Shown one piece after another: positions 33,803-45,589 of a stretch of DNA of 64,000 nt (position 1 is its first letter; each line of letters opens with the position of its first letter). The notes below the pieces were generated by a model. The model was not told where the DNA came from and did not search any database. It saw only the letters and a program-made list of their open reading frames with translations. Source of the DNA: Silene conica (taxonomy: Eukaryota; Streptophyta; Magnoliopsida; Caryophyllales; Caryophyllaceae). The DNA is taken from NCBI GenBank assembly GCA_029255685.2, contig CM055314.2:45156772-45220771 (forward strand), read 5' to 3'. A program made the translations under genes and the position numbers.

Positions 33803-34828
33803 ATGGCAACCAACGCTCCACCTCTCACTAACGTTTCATGGCTTCGGTCTTTTATGGACCGTTGCAAACTCGATAAGCATGGTTCCAATTTTAAGGATTG
33901 GGATGCGCAATTACTTTTGGCCGCTCAAGGTGACGATAAGAGTCGTTACCTTTCCGAAGCCGCTCCTCCCGCTCCGAGCGCTCGTTCATCGGTCCAAAAT
34001 CGTGAGGCCTATGAAGCCTACATGAAAGAGTCCTCCGCTCTTAAAAATGTGCTCATCTTCTCCATGGAGCCGGATCTCCAAAGTAGTATGATTAAGTTGA
34101 CCACATCGTATGAGATATACACCAAGCTTGCGACCATGTTTTCGCAAACTCCAAGGGTGATCCAATATGAGGTGGCTTCCGCCTTCTTTGCCATTACGTT
34201 GAAGGAAGGGCAAAAGATAAAGCCCTCATGTGCTCAAACTCGTTGAGCTCGCGGAGACTCTAAAAGCGCAAGACGTTGATGTTCCCGACTCTCTCATAAT
34301 TGACCGAGTTCTTCACTCGCTCAATAAGGTTAAAGCGTATGCTCAATTCCGGGTGAATTTCAATATGCGAAACCAAGAGACCACGTTGGATGAGTTGCAT
34401 AAGATGCTTGTCCAAGCCGAGAGGGACATGGGACTTCATGAAAGTTCCACTACGGATGTCTTGAACATCAAAAAGAAAGGGAAATGCAACTTCAAGAGGA
34501 ATGCCTCTAAAGGCAAGGGCAAGAAAACGTTCAAGCCCAAGGCGACCAAAGAAAAGACCTTTTCGAAAGGCGCTTCCACCTCGTCTTCAAAAGAGCAAGA
34601 CAAGTGCCATTATTGCACGAGGATCGGTCATTGGAAGCGAAATTGCCCCAAATACTTAAGCGATCTCAAAAATGGGAAAGCAACCGCCGTAGGTAATAAT
34701 TCTCGTTTATGATTCATGTCATTTATCAACTTATGTATAGTGATACAAATGTGTTGATGTTTACCCTTTTTAAATGTTTTAAAGGGGCGCCTCCTAATAA
34801 CGATAAGGGCAAGGAAAAGGAAGCATGA
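33803..34828 (+). pseudogene. gag of gag-only copia copy 2 (fossil)
   Basis: The start ATG at 33803 (MATNAPPLTNVSWLRSFMDR) shows the N-terminus that the CACTA insertion removed from copy 1. UBN2-type gag domain, lysine-rich region, zinc knuckle CHYCTRIGHWKRNC, and the same 92-nt GT-AG segment (34693-34784) before a short charged tail ending at 34828. About one break. Sequence is otherwise very close to copy 1. Confidence 0.85.
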
Positions 34829-37187
34829 AGTTCCTTACTTGGATGGCTACGGTAGCATCCAATTGATCGAAGACTTGAAGAGCTAGGCTCTAATTTTCAT
34901 ATCGTCTTCTTTCATATTTTGCATTTTATTTATGGAACAATTTATTTCCTTGTAAGACAAGGATTAAAATCCTAAAACAATGGTTGTAATTTTGGATATT
35001 GGTGACTTGGTTTTCAACCCGAGTCACTACTTTTGTTCTTAATCAAATTCCTTGATTTCTAAAATAAATTGCACACCTTGTTAAAACATGAAATATAGTG
35101 ATTTTATTAAATCACACGATAAGAAACATTGATACGATCAAGTATAATGTAATCAAAGTGTTGATTAAAACGGAGAACTACACCCCATGAGATACTTTCA
35201 ATCAAATTATGAAATCATTAATTCATTATACGATGATCATTTTAAGTGAAAATGAGAATGTATTCATCACACCTATAAAACTTCAAACATTCATATGCAT
35301 TGGTTAATCGAAATACCTATCCTTATACGAATAAAGGTTATTGTTAGAAGGATAGAGTGGGAGAAAATATTTCGCTCGCAAGCCAATGATAAAGGATCTT
35401 AGAGAAGATTCGTACATGGGAGTCTTAAGAAGAGCCCTAAATGAATTGAAGAAACTACGAGAGGACACTGAAGAAACTACGGGAGGGCACTCGAAGAAAG
35501 GTTCTTTATGTTCATTGTTTCAAAGAGAGGAGACATGAAACCCCGTATAAATTCGGAAGGAATATCGGCTCCTTGAGATAATGATTTTTTAAAAGATTAT
35601 AAGATAATAGAGCAGAAATCATCTATCTATACGGGAGGAAAGACCGGTTCCTTAATAAATGATTTTTCTAAGTTTATAAGATAAAGAGAAGAAATCATCT
35701 CAATTCTCTAAATGTAGTCATAAGGAAATTATCATGTCATATTCGTCTCGAGGAAACGAAGACATGAAAAGAGGGTGATGATTGATTGAATGAAAATAGA
35801 TCACTATAGGGATAGTGATAGTAATAATGATTTATACATGCGAGAAATGAAAGGTTCATTTAAGAGATCGAGTAATATTGATTTTAGTGGGAGCGATGTT
35901 CATTAAAAGAATTAAGCCTACCATTTAGAGAGGATGGGTGATTCTTTAAGGTGTAAAGAATAAGAGGTTTCAATTCTAGATGATCAAATACCTTATATCA
36001 TATGATGATGGAGCTTTACGGGAATGTTTATTATATTGATAATAAAAGGTCGCCCATTAGAATTCAAAATGGTTAGATATGAATAACCTTAATAAAATAG
36101 CCAAGATGTTTGAAAATAGTAAGAGTGATGAAATCACTAATAACTACAAAATAGATTTAAGCACATAAGTGGCTAGATAATTCCGAGTGATTCTTAACCA
36201 CTCTAGTATATCAATACGTCACGAGTTATAAGATAACAGTGGGAGAATCCCTCAGGAAAGGAACCTCAAAATCTAGAATGGGTTCTAGATATGTGCTCAA
36301 ATAAGATCATATTATGTGAGATAATATGAGTCGGAAGGAGACCAAAATTTGTAAAGTTTTGCAATCATGAATAAAAGGGTTTATTCGCAAAACATTATTA
36401 CAAATAGATGATCGTGCATCAAATGCAATGAAATAGTATTAAGTATTTTTGCATGACAATGTCATTTGAGTTATGATTAACTCAAGATGAAAGATACTTT
36501 GTAAAATTCAAATGGGTTGTAAGAGACAATATTGAACCCCATAAGTGAACTGGATTGACTTAGTATAGCCCCTAGTTGCTTACATGAGGTGACATCTCAA
36601 AGCGACTAGAATGTGAGGCGATTGATGGCAAGTTCAAATGCCATAGAGTCATATGTGATTACTAGTCGATCACATAGACAGACTGCAAGAGACACTCTGT
36701 CGGGCAAAGTGACCGCTTATAGAGTTCTGGAAATTTTATAATAGCCGGGTCGTGGCGAGAGCTGCTATAGTATTCTTGTGAGTCAATTCTTAGACTAAAG
36801 ACTACTCTCCCAAGATGGTACATTTTAGGCATAACCTTGATCCATTCTCTACGACTTTTCGTAACTGGAGTCAAATGGGATTGCTTCAGGCTGTGACTGA
36901 CTGTGACTAGTCAAAGGAAATAGTGCGATGGAAATTGTCCACCCCTTGTCAGGGTTGTTCAAATCTCAAGGCCACTCGAGGAGAAGTTAACTGGAAATGC
37001 GTGGCCACGCTCGGAAGGTATCTATGGTAGATAATTCCGGTCAAACAGTTATTCTCCAGATCGAGGAAACCACTCATGATATGATCGAATGCAAGTACGA
37101 CCTCAGAGAGACATCTTGCATTGAGTGGGAGATTGTAATAGGACAAGAGAATTGGTGACGCACACTTGTCGAGAACAAGTGGGAGAT
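34829..37187 (+). other. long non-coding internal region of copia copy 2
   Basis: Collinear with 9452-11829 and highly similar to it, with small indels. No pol domain. It ends GAACAAGTGGGAGAT, the polypurine tract. Confidence 0.75.
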
Positions 37188-38417
37188 TGTTGGGAAATGT
37201 GTCCTCAACAATAGTGCGATCACGTGATTAAATCTAAAGACGAGAATGCGCAAGGGATGATACGATTTTATAATAATCAACTGACCAACATTAATCGGTA
37301 ATGATTGGCTAGCTAGAGTTTGACATTACTGTCGTATGACGGTGGTGGTCAGTTGATGCCTTTAGGTCACACCTTTAGGACAATTCCCTTAATTGATAAA
37401 ATGATCAAATGTATATTGATACGATTTGCTCATATTCCTTAAACTCGTATATCGAGAAATCAGAGGTTAAATCTTATTGTAAGATTTATGTTTAAAATTG
37501 AAACGTGTCAATTATTGAACAATAAGCGATATTTTGTAATATCGTGATTAGAATGAATCGGGGTATAATTATTACAAAGGTTGTAAATCGTATTGACGAT
37601 TATTATGAATAACCATTTTATATAATAGTAATTTCGAATTATTAGTCAACATGATAAATATGATTTATTTAATTTGTAAATGATATTTATTTGATAAATA
37701 TGCATTTTAAATTAAACTACAATTGTTTTTATAATTGTGACACATTGTATGTCACACATGATTATACAATTGTACAAATTAACAAATGTAAAATGGAAGT
37801 CCATTCCATATTATGGGTGCCGGTTTTAATAATGTATTTATGGGTGTGTTTTGTGTCTTAAGGACACAATAAAAACACAAACCTAGAAAGAATACCCTTG
37901 AGCCACTCTTTGTGTGTTGGTAAGACCAAAAGCACCCTTTGATGCTTCCTAAGGGAATCTCACGGCAACCCACCCAAAACCCACCAAAATGTGAAATATG
38001 TTTATGGGTGGTATTTTCATTCTAACTTACCTAAGTTTTCTAGTGTGAGAAAACCATAGTTAAAAATCCTCTAAATAATATTATAAGATAATATAAATAT
38101 ACTAATTGTAGTATTGAAATAATATTCTAATTAGAGAGATTAGAATTGTTTAAGGAGAAACCGATCTCTAGTCTAGCAACTACAAGGTTTCGGTTCATTA
38201 AGGGGTTGTCTTGGTGCATCACAAAGGAGGTGTTCTTGTTGAACATTGGAGGATCATCCTTACTTGCATTTGGACCGAGTGTAAGACTCATAATTTCTCC
38301 CATTTCCGCAACTTTAAGAATGCATAAGATCTTATATATAAGTTAATTAAAATGTTAATTAAAGTATTATGTTAGTATGACTAAATATTTAGTTTATGAG
38401 TAACTAAAAACCCTTCA
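37188..38417 (+). repeat. 3' LTR of gag-only copia copy 2
   Basis: 1,230 bp, TGTTGGGAAATG to CCCTTCA, followed by the CATTG duplication and then the minisatellite. Confidence 0.95.
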
Positions 38418-39278
38418 CATTGGTGCCCATGGCCTAGGTAGTACTCGGGCATTGGTGGCCATGGCCTTGGCAGTGCTCGGCCATTGGTGCCCATGGCCTA
38501 GGCATTGCTCGGTCATTGTTGCCCATGGCCTAGGCATTGCTCGGTCATTGGTGCCCATGGCCTAGGCAGTGCTCGGCCATTGGTTCTCATGGCCTAGACA
38601 TTGCTCGGTCATTGGGTCCCATGGCCACCCATGGCCTGGGCAGTGACCGAGCATTGTTGCCAATGGCCTAGGCAGTGCTCGGGCATTGCTGCCCATGGCC
38701 TGGGCAGTGCTCGGCCATCGGTGCCTATAGCCTAGGAAGTGCTCGGCCATTGGTGCCCATGGCCTAGGCAGTGCTCGGTCATAGGTGCCCATGGCCTAGG
38801 CCTTGCTCGGCCATTGGTGCCCATGGCCTAGGCAGTGCTCGGCCATTGGTGCCTATGGCCTAGGCAGTGCTCGGTCATTACTGCCCATGGCCTAGGCAGT
38901 GCGCGGTCATTGGTGCCGATGGCCTAGGCATTGCTTGGTCTTTGGTGCCGATGGCCTAGGCATTGCTCGGCCATTGCTGTCCATGGCCTAGGCAGTTCTC
39001 GGCCACTGGTGCCCATGGCCTAGGCAGTGCTCGACCATTGGTGCCCATGGCCTAGGAAGTGCTCGGTCATTGGTGCCCATGGCCTAGGAATTGCTCGGTC
39101 ATTGGTGCCCATGGCCTAGGCATTGCTCGGGCATTGGTGCCCATGGCCTAGGCAGTGCTGGTCATTGCTCCCCATGGCCTAGGCATTGCTCGGGCATTGG
39201 TGCCGATGGCCTAGGCAGTGCTCGGGCATTGGTGCCCATGGCCTAGACATTGCTCGGCCATGGGTGCCCATGGCCTAG
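38418..39278 (+). repeat. 32-bp minisatellite, array A segment 3
   Basis: The array resumes after the copia. A block at about 38562-38792 is nearly identical to 39890-40120, a spacing of about 1,328 bp (close to 41.5 units), pointing to a higher-order duplication. Confidence 0.97.
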
Positions 39279-39504
39279 TACCCTTACATGGCCAAAACTC
39301 GCTCCAAGTAGCCTCGTGGTGCTCGGTGAATGCCAAAATGATAGAAAAAGGTCGTAACTTGCCCCGTTTCCTACAAAATGCAACAAAACATGCAAAACAC
39401 CTACAACACGGAATTAGCTCATAAAATCACCTCATAAAGTGGAAATTATCATGTAAAGATGAGCTAAAAGACGGGTGAAAATCATATAAAAATAGGACAC
39501 ATCA
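39279..39504 (-). mobile_element. 226-bp Athila-type LTR end flanked by CCTAG
   Basis: Matches the right-hand 230 bp of the Athila-like LTRs (about 43930-44156 and 45364-45589), from CCCTTACATGGCC to ACACATCA. CCTAG stands at both sides (39274-39278 and 39505-39509). Because every array unit contains CCTAG, this may be a true target duplication of a short element or a coincidence of repeat exchange. Confidence 0.75.
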
Positions 39505-40396
39505 CCTAGGAAGTTCTCGGCCATCGGTGCCCATGGCCAAGGCAGTGCTCGGGCCTTGGTGCCCATGGCCTAGGCAGTGCTCGGCCATTGGTGCCTATGC
39601 CCTAGGAAGTGCTCGGCCATTGGTGCCCATGGCCTAGGCAGTGCTCGGTCATTGGTGCCCATGGCCTAGGCCTTGCTCGGCCATTGGTGCCCATGGCCTA
39701 GGCAGTGCTCGGCCATTGGTGCCTATGCCCTAGGCAGTGCTCGGTCATTAGTGCCCATGGCCTAGGCAGTGCGCGGTCATTGGTGCCGATGGCCTAGGCA
39801 TTGCTTGGTCATTGGTGCCGATGGCCTAGGCATTGCTCGGCCATTGCTGTCCATGGCCTAGGCAGTTCTCGGCCAGTGGTGCCCATGGCCTAGGCAGTGC
39901 TCGACCATTGGTGCCCATGGCCTAGACATTGCTCGGTCATTGGGTCCCATGGCCACCCATGGCCTGCGCAGTGACCGAGCATTGTTGCCAATAGCCTAGG
40001 CAGTGCTCGGGCATTGCTGCCCATGGCCTGGGCAGTGCTCGGCCATCGGTGCCTATAGCCTAGGAAGTGCTCGGCCATTGGTGCCCATGGCCTAGGCAGT
40101 GCTCGGTCATTGGTGCCCATGGCCTAGGCCTTGCTCGGCCATTGGTGCCCATGGCCTAGGCAGTGCTCGGTCATTAGTGCCCATGGCCTAGGCAGTGCGC
40201 GGTCATTGGTGCCGATGGCCTAGGCATTGCTTGGTCATTGGTGCCGATGGCCTAGGCATTGCTCGGCCATTGCTGTCCATGGCCTAGGCAGTTCTCGGCC
40301 ACTGGTGCCCATGGCCTAGGCAGTGCTCGACCATTGGTGCCCATGGCCTAGGAAGTGCTCGGTCATTGGTGCCCATGGCCTAGGCAGTGCTCGGTC
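39505..40396 (+). repeat. 32-bp minisatellite, array A segment 4
   Basis: The last part of array A. It ends at 40392-40396 in CGGTC, five bases shared with the Athila sequence that follows. Confidence 0.95.
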
Positions 40397-42592
40397 CGCC
40401 ATTTGCAAGGTGACACTAGTACATTTCAAAACACCCATGTTCAACTTTTCACAAATAGTGTAAGGCATCACACTCACACTAGCACCTAAGTCACATAAAG
40501 CTTTATCAATGGTGTAGGTGCCAATGGTGCATGGAATGGAAAAGCTACCTGGGTCCTTTAACTTAGGAGGGGACTTGTTTTACAAGAGAGCACTACACTC
40601 GGCGGTGAATGCTATAGTTTCAACATCATCAATAGTCCTCTTCTTAGTTAAAATGTCTTTCATGAACTTTGTATAAGAGGGGATTTGGGTAATTAATTCG
40701 GTAAAAGGAACGGTTACCTGTAGGTTTTTCACCACTTCCATGAACTTACCAAACTGAGTTTCCTTGTGAGCCTTTCTTAATCTATGTGGGAAAGGCACTT
40801 GAACCTTTTCAGGAACTTTGACCGGAGCATCAACCTTTGGAGACGTATCCTCCACATCTTCTACCACAATCGGCTCCTCAACTTTATTTGAAGCATCTCC
40901 CTCCTTTCTTCATTCATCAACCTTGTTGCTATGATCAACATCATCTCTTTTCTCACCAACTACCCCATCATCAACATTTGGCATTTGGGGCGCAGCATAA
41001 GTGGTACCACTCCTCAATGTGATGACATTTATGGTGTCATGAGGTTGTGCACCTTGAGGTGGCAATTGACCTTTTTGTCTTTGAGCATTGGAAGTGGCAA
41101 GTTGAGCAATTTGGGTTTCAAGCATTTTGATGGTTGCATCCCTAGCTTGGTCACTCTTTTGAATGTGGGTGGCCATGTTCTTTTGTGTCTCAACCACTTG
41201 TGTCATCAAAGCCTCTAGCTTGCTCATTTGTTGATTATTTTGTTGGAAATTTGATGATTGACCTTGAACTTGTTGATTTTGAAAAGGTTGTTGAAATCCT
41301 TGCTAAAAGTTTTGTTGGAAATTTTGTTGGGAATTTTGTTGGGGTCTGTGAATTTGGTGTTGAAAACCGGGTGGTGGGACTTGAGCTTGCCTTTGTTGTT
41401 GTGGGACATGTTGATTTTGATGTTGTGGATTTAGCACATTAGTGCTTTTGTAGGACAAGTTTGGGTGAAACTTTGTAGCTTCATTGTAGGTGTTGGAGTA
41501 AGGATTAAAGTTTTGTTTAAAACTTTGATAAGCATTCACTTGTTCAACCGTATTCCTACATTCTTGTGCAAAATGCCCCACTCCACCACATGCGTCACAC
41601 ACCAAAATTTGGCTAGTAGCATTGACTTGTTCCTAAGTGTGTGATGAACTTGATCCCTGATTATCAACTTGTTGTTGGAGGAGTGCTATTTGAGCTTTCA
41701 AAAGAGACACGTTTGGGTCCTCCTCCTTTGCCTTGAATGGGATGTTGCGAGTGTTGGCGTATTGTGAGTCATGCACCGCCATGGATTCAATGGTAGCATG
41801 AGCAAGTTCCGTATCAATTTGGTCGAATCTCCCATTGTTAGCGGAGTCCAAAACTCGGCGTGATTCGGCACAACAACCATTGTAGAATGTGATTGCAAGA
41901 AACCAAGGATCCAACCCATGATGAGGACATTGCCTTTGTAACTCTTTATACCTCTCCCATGCTTCAAACAAGCTTTCATTACCATTTTGACGGAACCCCG
42001 TGATTTGGCTTCTCAATTGTTGGGTCTTTTCCGGTGGAAAATATTTTTGATAAAATGCGAGAGCCAATGTTTCCCAATTGGTGATCCCCAAAGCGGTCCT
42101 ATCAAGGCTATTAATCCACAACTTGGTGTTGTCTCTCAATGAAAAAGGGAAGAGTATCTCCCTTATCTGCTCTTGTGTCACACCCGTTTGCCTAATCATC
42201 GAGCAATAATCACAAAAATTTGTGATGTGCAAATTAGGATCTTCCAATGGACCTCCACCGAATTGCTTTCTCTCAACAAGGCTAATAAAAGCCGGCTTGA
42301 TCTCAAAATTTGCCGCATCAATTTGGGCAGTAGCAATACCCCTAGGAAGCATAGCCGCGGTGGGCTTAGAATGATCGGATAAACGGACCATCTTCCTTAT
42401 TGGTTGTGAATTGGAAACTTCACCTTCCTCAAGAATTTGAAGATCTTCTAAATAAGATTTTCTCGCACTTTCAAGTTGTGCAAGAGTTGCAGCTTCAGAA
42501 ATTTCCTTCAAGAAACGTTGTCGTCTACGCAAGGTTTTCTCGGGCTCGGGATCAACCGGAAGTAGTTCACCAATCCGTGAGGACCTGGGCAT
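40397..42592 (-). pseudogene. Athila-like gag and protease start, segment X (fossil)
   Basis: Likely start at 42592 (MPRSSRIGELLPVDPE). Gag domain with DPNLHITNFCDYCSMI, FPFSLRD, WETLALAFYQKYFPPEKT and EAWERYKELQRQCPHHG; then a single knuckle, CDACGGVGHFAQEC, near 41570-41605; a Gln/Asn-rich linker; and a region leading into protease that is cut at the array border. About two breaks. Gag would build the particle. Confidence 0.85.
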
Positions 42593-42702
42593 AAGACAAC
42601 AATCTAGAGAGGATTGTAAGTAACGGTCTCAAGGAACAAGTGTTCCTTAAGACAAGGAAAAACAAGATAAAATTCAACTAATCACAAAGAAAGAAAACCG
42701 TG

Positions 42703-42721
42703 TTCCCCGGCAACGGCGCCG
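42703..42721 (-). other. primer-binding site, Athila type
   Basis: The minus strand reads CGGCGCCGTTGCCGGGGAA just inside the LTR, close to the TGGCGCCGTTGCCGGGGA site usual in Athila elements. Confidence 0.8.
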
Positions 42722-42726
42722 AAATT

Positions 42727-44156
42727 TGATAGGCTTATCGCGTACCCAACAAAGATACCCTAGGCTTAACTAACAAATGAATGTAGATAAGGAAGTAGGG
42801 GTCGATCTTAGGGAGACGGTAGATGCAATATGACAAGCTATGGTTAGAATTCTATCAAGGTCGATTCGATTGATTGTTTGGTTTAATGATTAAAACGATA
42901 ACAAATTGAGATGTAAAACAATGATAATAAAAGATCTAGGGAAATAGGTTCACACATGTAAATTAGCAATAATTGATGTCGAATTGGGGAAACATATGAT
43001 CAAAAGTTGTCTAGACTTATTAGCAATTATCTCTCGATTTTATTACTAGTCTTAGAACGATTACTAGCGGGCTCTCGCACTTACTAGGTCGCGCTACAAA
43101 ACATGCTTAGCCAAATTCTATCCCCGACTTTCGATCTTAGGAAAAAATAATTAACTAGATAACAAATAATTGTAATCAAGAATTAAAGGTTAACAATACA
43201 TAACAAGCATGTTATAGAAACAACAAATTGATAATAATAAATCCCAATTCAACAATTATCAATTACTAATCTAACATGGCTTCCCTAAACCCTAGATTAT
43301 AAGACTACTCACTCATAATAATATATAAACTAACAAAGATTAATTTGATAAACATAAACATGATAACAATATATAAATTGGAATTAAAATGATAATATAA
43401 AAGAAAGAAAAGAAATTACCAACTTAAGGAAATAAGAACAAGAACATGATTATTAAGAGCAAAATAATCTTCAAATAAAACCCGGAATTAAAACATAAAT
43501 GTTGATGATTGAAAAACTAAGAACATAAAGGAAACTAGGTTTTTGTAGATTTAGGGAATTGTATGAAAAAGCATGAATAAAATGCTCTCTAGTGATGAGT
43601 TTATATACAAAAACTAGCTAGGAAAGTGAAGAGTTGCTCAGTTGCACAATCCCCGAAAATCCGGGGACCAAACAATCCAAGGGGGCGCAGCATTTGAGCC
43701 CAAGAATTGCTCAGGTATCAAACCCCAAGATTCTGGGGTTTGAACAACTCCCGGGGAAGCAACATTTTAGGCTTATGGCTATCTCGCATCAACCCCGAGA
43801 TTCTGGGGTTCGAACAGCAATTAGGGGACCTTGCAATCTCTTCTTTTCTTTACTAGTTCTCACTTTCTTGGGTCAAGTACCAACCAAATTTCATTTCTTC
43901 TTCCTCGGGAATGAGTGAATCTTCCCAAAATGCCCTTACATGGCCAAAACTCGCTCGAAGTAGCCTCGTGGTGCTCGGTGAATGCCAAAATGATAGAAAA
44001 AGGTCGTAACTTGCCCCGTTTCCTACAAAATGCAACAAAACATGCAAAACACCTACAACACGGAATTAGCTCATAAAATTACCTCATAAAGTGCAATTTA
44101 TCATGTAAAGATGAGCTAAAAGACGGGTGAAAATCATATAAAAATAGGACACATCA
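42727..44156 (-). repeat. Athila-like LTR 1 (5' LTR of segment X)
   Basis: 1,430 bp, plus strand TGATAGGC to ACACATCA. A TATA-like TTGTATATAA on the minus strand is at 43601-43610. Short open frames here repeat in LTR 2 and are not genes. A CCCCGAGATTCTGGGGTTC-type inverted motif occurs several times between 43650 and 43815. Confidence 0.93.
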
Positions 44157-44160
44157 AATT

Positions 44161-45589
44161 TGATAGGTTTATCGCGTACCTAACAAAGATACCCTAGGCT
44201 TAACTAACAAATGAATGTAGATAAGGAAGTAGGGGTCGATCTCAGGGAGACGGTATATGCAATATGACAAGCTATGGTTAGAATTCTATCAAGGTCGATT
44301 CGATTGATTGTTTGGTTTGATGATTAAAACGATAACAAATTGAGATGTAAAACAATGATAATAAAAGATCTAGGGAAATAGGTTCACACATGTAAATTAG
44401 CAATAATTGATGTCGAATTGGGGAAACATATGATCAAAAGTTGTCTAGACTTATTAGCAATTATCTCTCGATTTTATTACTAGTCTTAGAACGATTACTA
44501 GCGGGCTCTCGCACTTACTAGGTCGCGCTACAAAACATGCTTAGCCAAATTCTATCCCCGACTTTCGATCTTAGGAAAAAAGAATTAACAAGATAACCAA
44601 TAATTGTGATCAAGAATTAAAGGTTAACAATACATAACAAGCATGTTATAGAAACAACAAATTGATAATAATAAATCCCAATTCAACAATTATCAATTAC
44701 TAATCTAACATGGCTTCCCTAAACCCTAGATTATAAGACTACTCACTCATAATAATATATAAACTAACAAAGATTGATTTGATTAACATAAACATGATAA
44801 CAATATATAAATTGGAATTAAAATGATAATATAAAAGAAAGAAAAGAAATTACCAACTTAAGGAAATAAGAACAAGAACTTGATTATTAAGAGCAAAATA
44901 ATCTTCAAATAAAACCCGGAATTAAAGCATAAATGTTGATGATTGAAAAACTAAGAACATAAAGGAAACTAGGTTTTTGTAGATTTAGGGAATTGTATGA
45001 AAAAGCAGGAATAAATGCTCTCTAGTGATGAGTTTATATACAAAAACTAGCTAGGAAAGTGAAGAGTTGCTCAGTTGCACAATCCCCGAAAATCCGGGGA
45101 CCAAACAATCCTAGGGGGCGCAACATTTGAGGCCAAGAATTGCTCAGGTATCAAACCCCAAGATTCTGGGGTTTGAACAACTCCCGGGGGCGCAACATTT
45201 TAGGCTTATGGCTATCTCGCATCAACCCCGAGATTCTGGGGTTCGAACAGCAATTAGGGGACCTTGCAATCTCTTCTTGTCTTTACTAGTTCTCACTTTC
45301 TTGGGTCAAGTACAAACCAAATTTCATTTCTTCTTCCTCGGGACTGAGTGAATCTTCCCAAAATGCCCTTACATGGCCAAAACTCGCTCCAAGTAGCCTC
45401 GTGGTGCTCGGTGAATGCCAAAATGATAGAAAAAGGTCGTAACTTGCCCCGTTTCCTACAAAATGCAACAAAACATGCAAAATACCTACAACACGGAATT
45501 AGCTCATAAAATCACCTCGTCAAGTGCAAATTATCATGTAAAGATGAGCTAAAAGACGGGTGAAAATCATATAAAAATAGGACACATCA
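44161..45589 (-). repeat. Athila-like LTR 2 (3' LTR of segment Y)
   Basis: 1,429 bp, TGATAGGT to ACACATCA, about 98% identical to LTR 1 by hand count (near 28 differences). Only AATT (44157-44160) separates the two. On its right the internal region starts AATTCCCCCAAGC, the polypurine tract of the minus strand. Confidence 0.93.

Larger units (their letters stand above)
30765..38417 (+). mobile_element. gag-only Ty1/copia element (TR-GAG type), copy 2, structurally complete
   Basis: 7,653 bp with two 1,230-bp LTRs, primer-binding site, gag, long non-coding internal region and polypurine tract, flanked by a 5-bp duplication CATTG (30760-30764 and 38418-38422) within the 32-bp array. A 1.2-kb LINE fragment sits in the leader. 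There is no protease, integrase or reverse transcriptase. The LTRs differ at about two dozen positions by hand count, near 98% identity, which suggests insertion within roughly the last million years at commonly used plant rates. The gag carries about one break. Confidence 0.93.
40392..44156 (-). mobile_element. Athila-like Ty3/gypsy segment X (5' part)
   Basis: Minus strand, read from the right: LTR (42727-44156), primer-binding site (42703-42721), gag and the start of protease, ending abruptly at the minisatellite. The rest of the element is missing. Gag style and the TGGCGCCG-type primer site place it in or near Athila. It is a close copy of the 5' half of segment Y (45590-49876), probably one family of similar age. 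Confidence 0.85.

Noticed and set aside
43634-45480. Paired open frames (about 64-94 codons) repeated at two places
   Set aside because: They are the same region of the two Athila LTRs on either strand.
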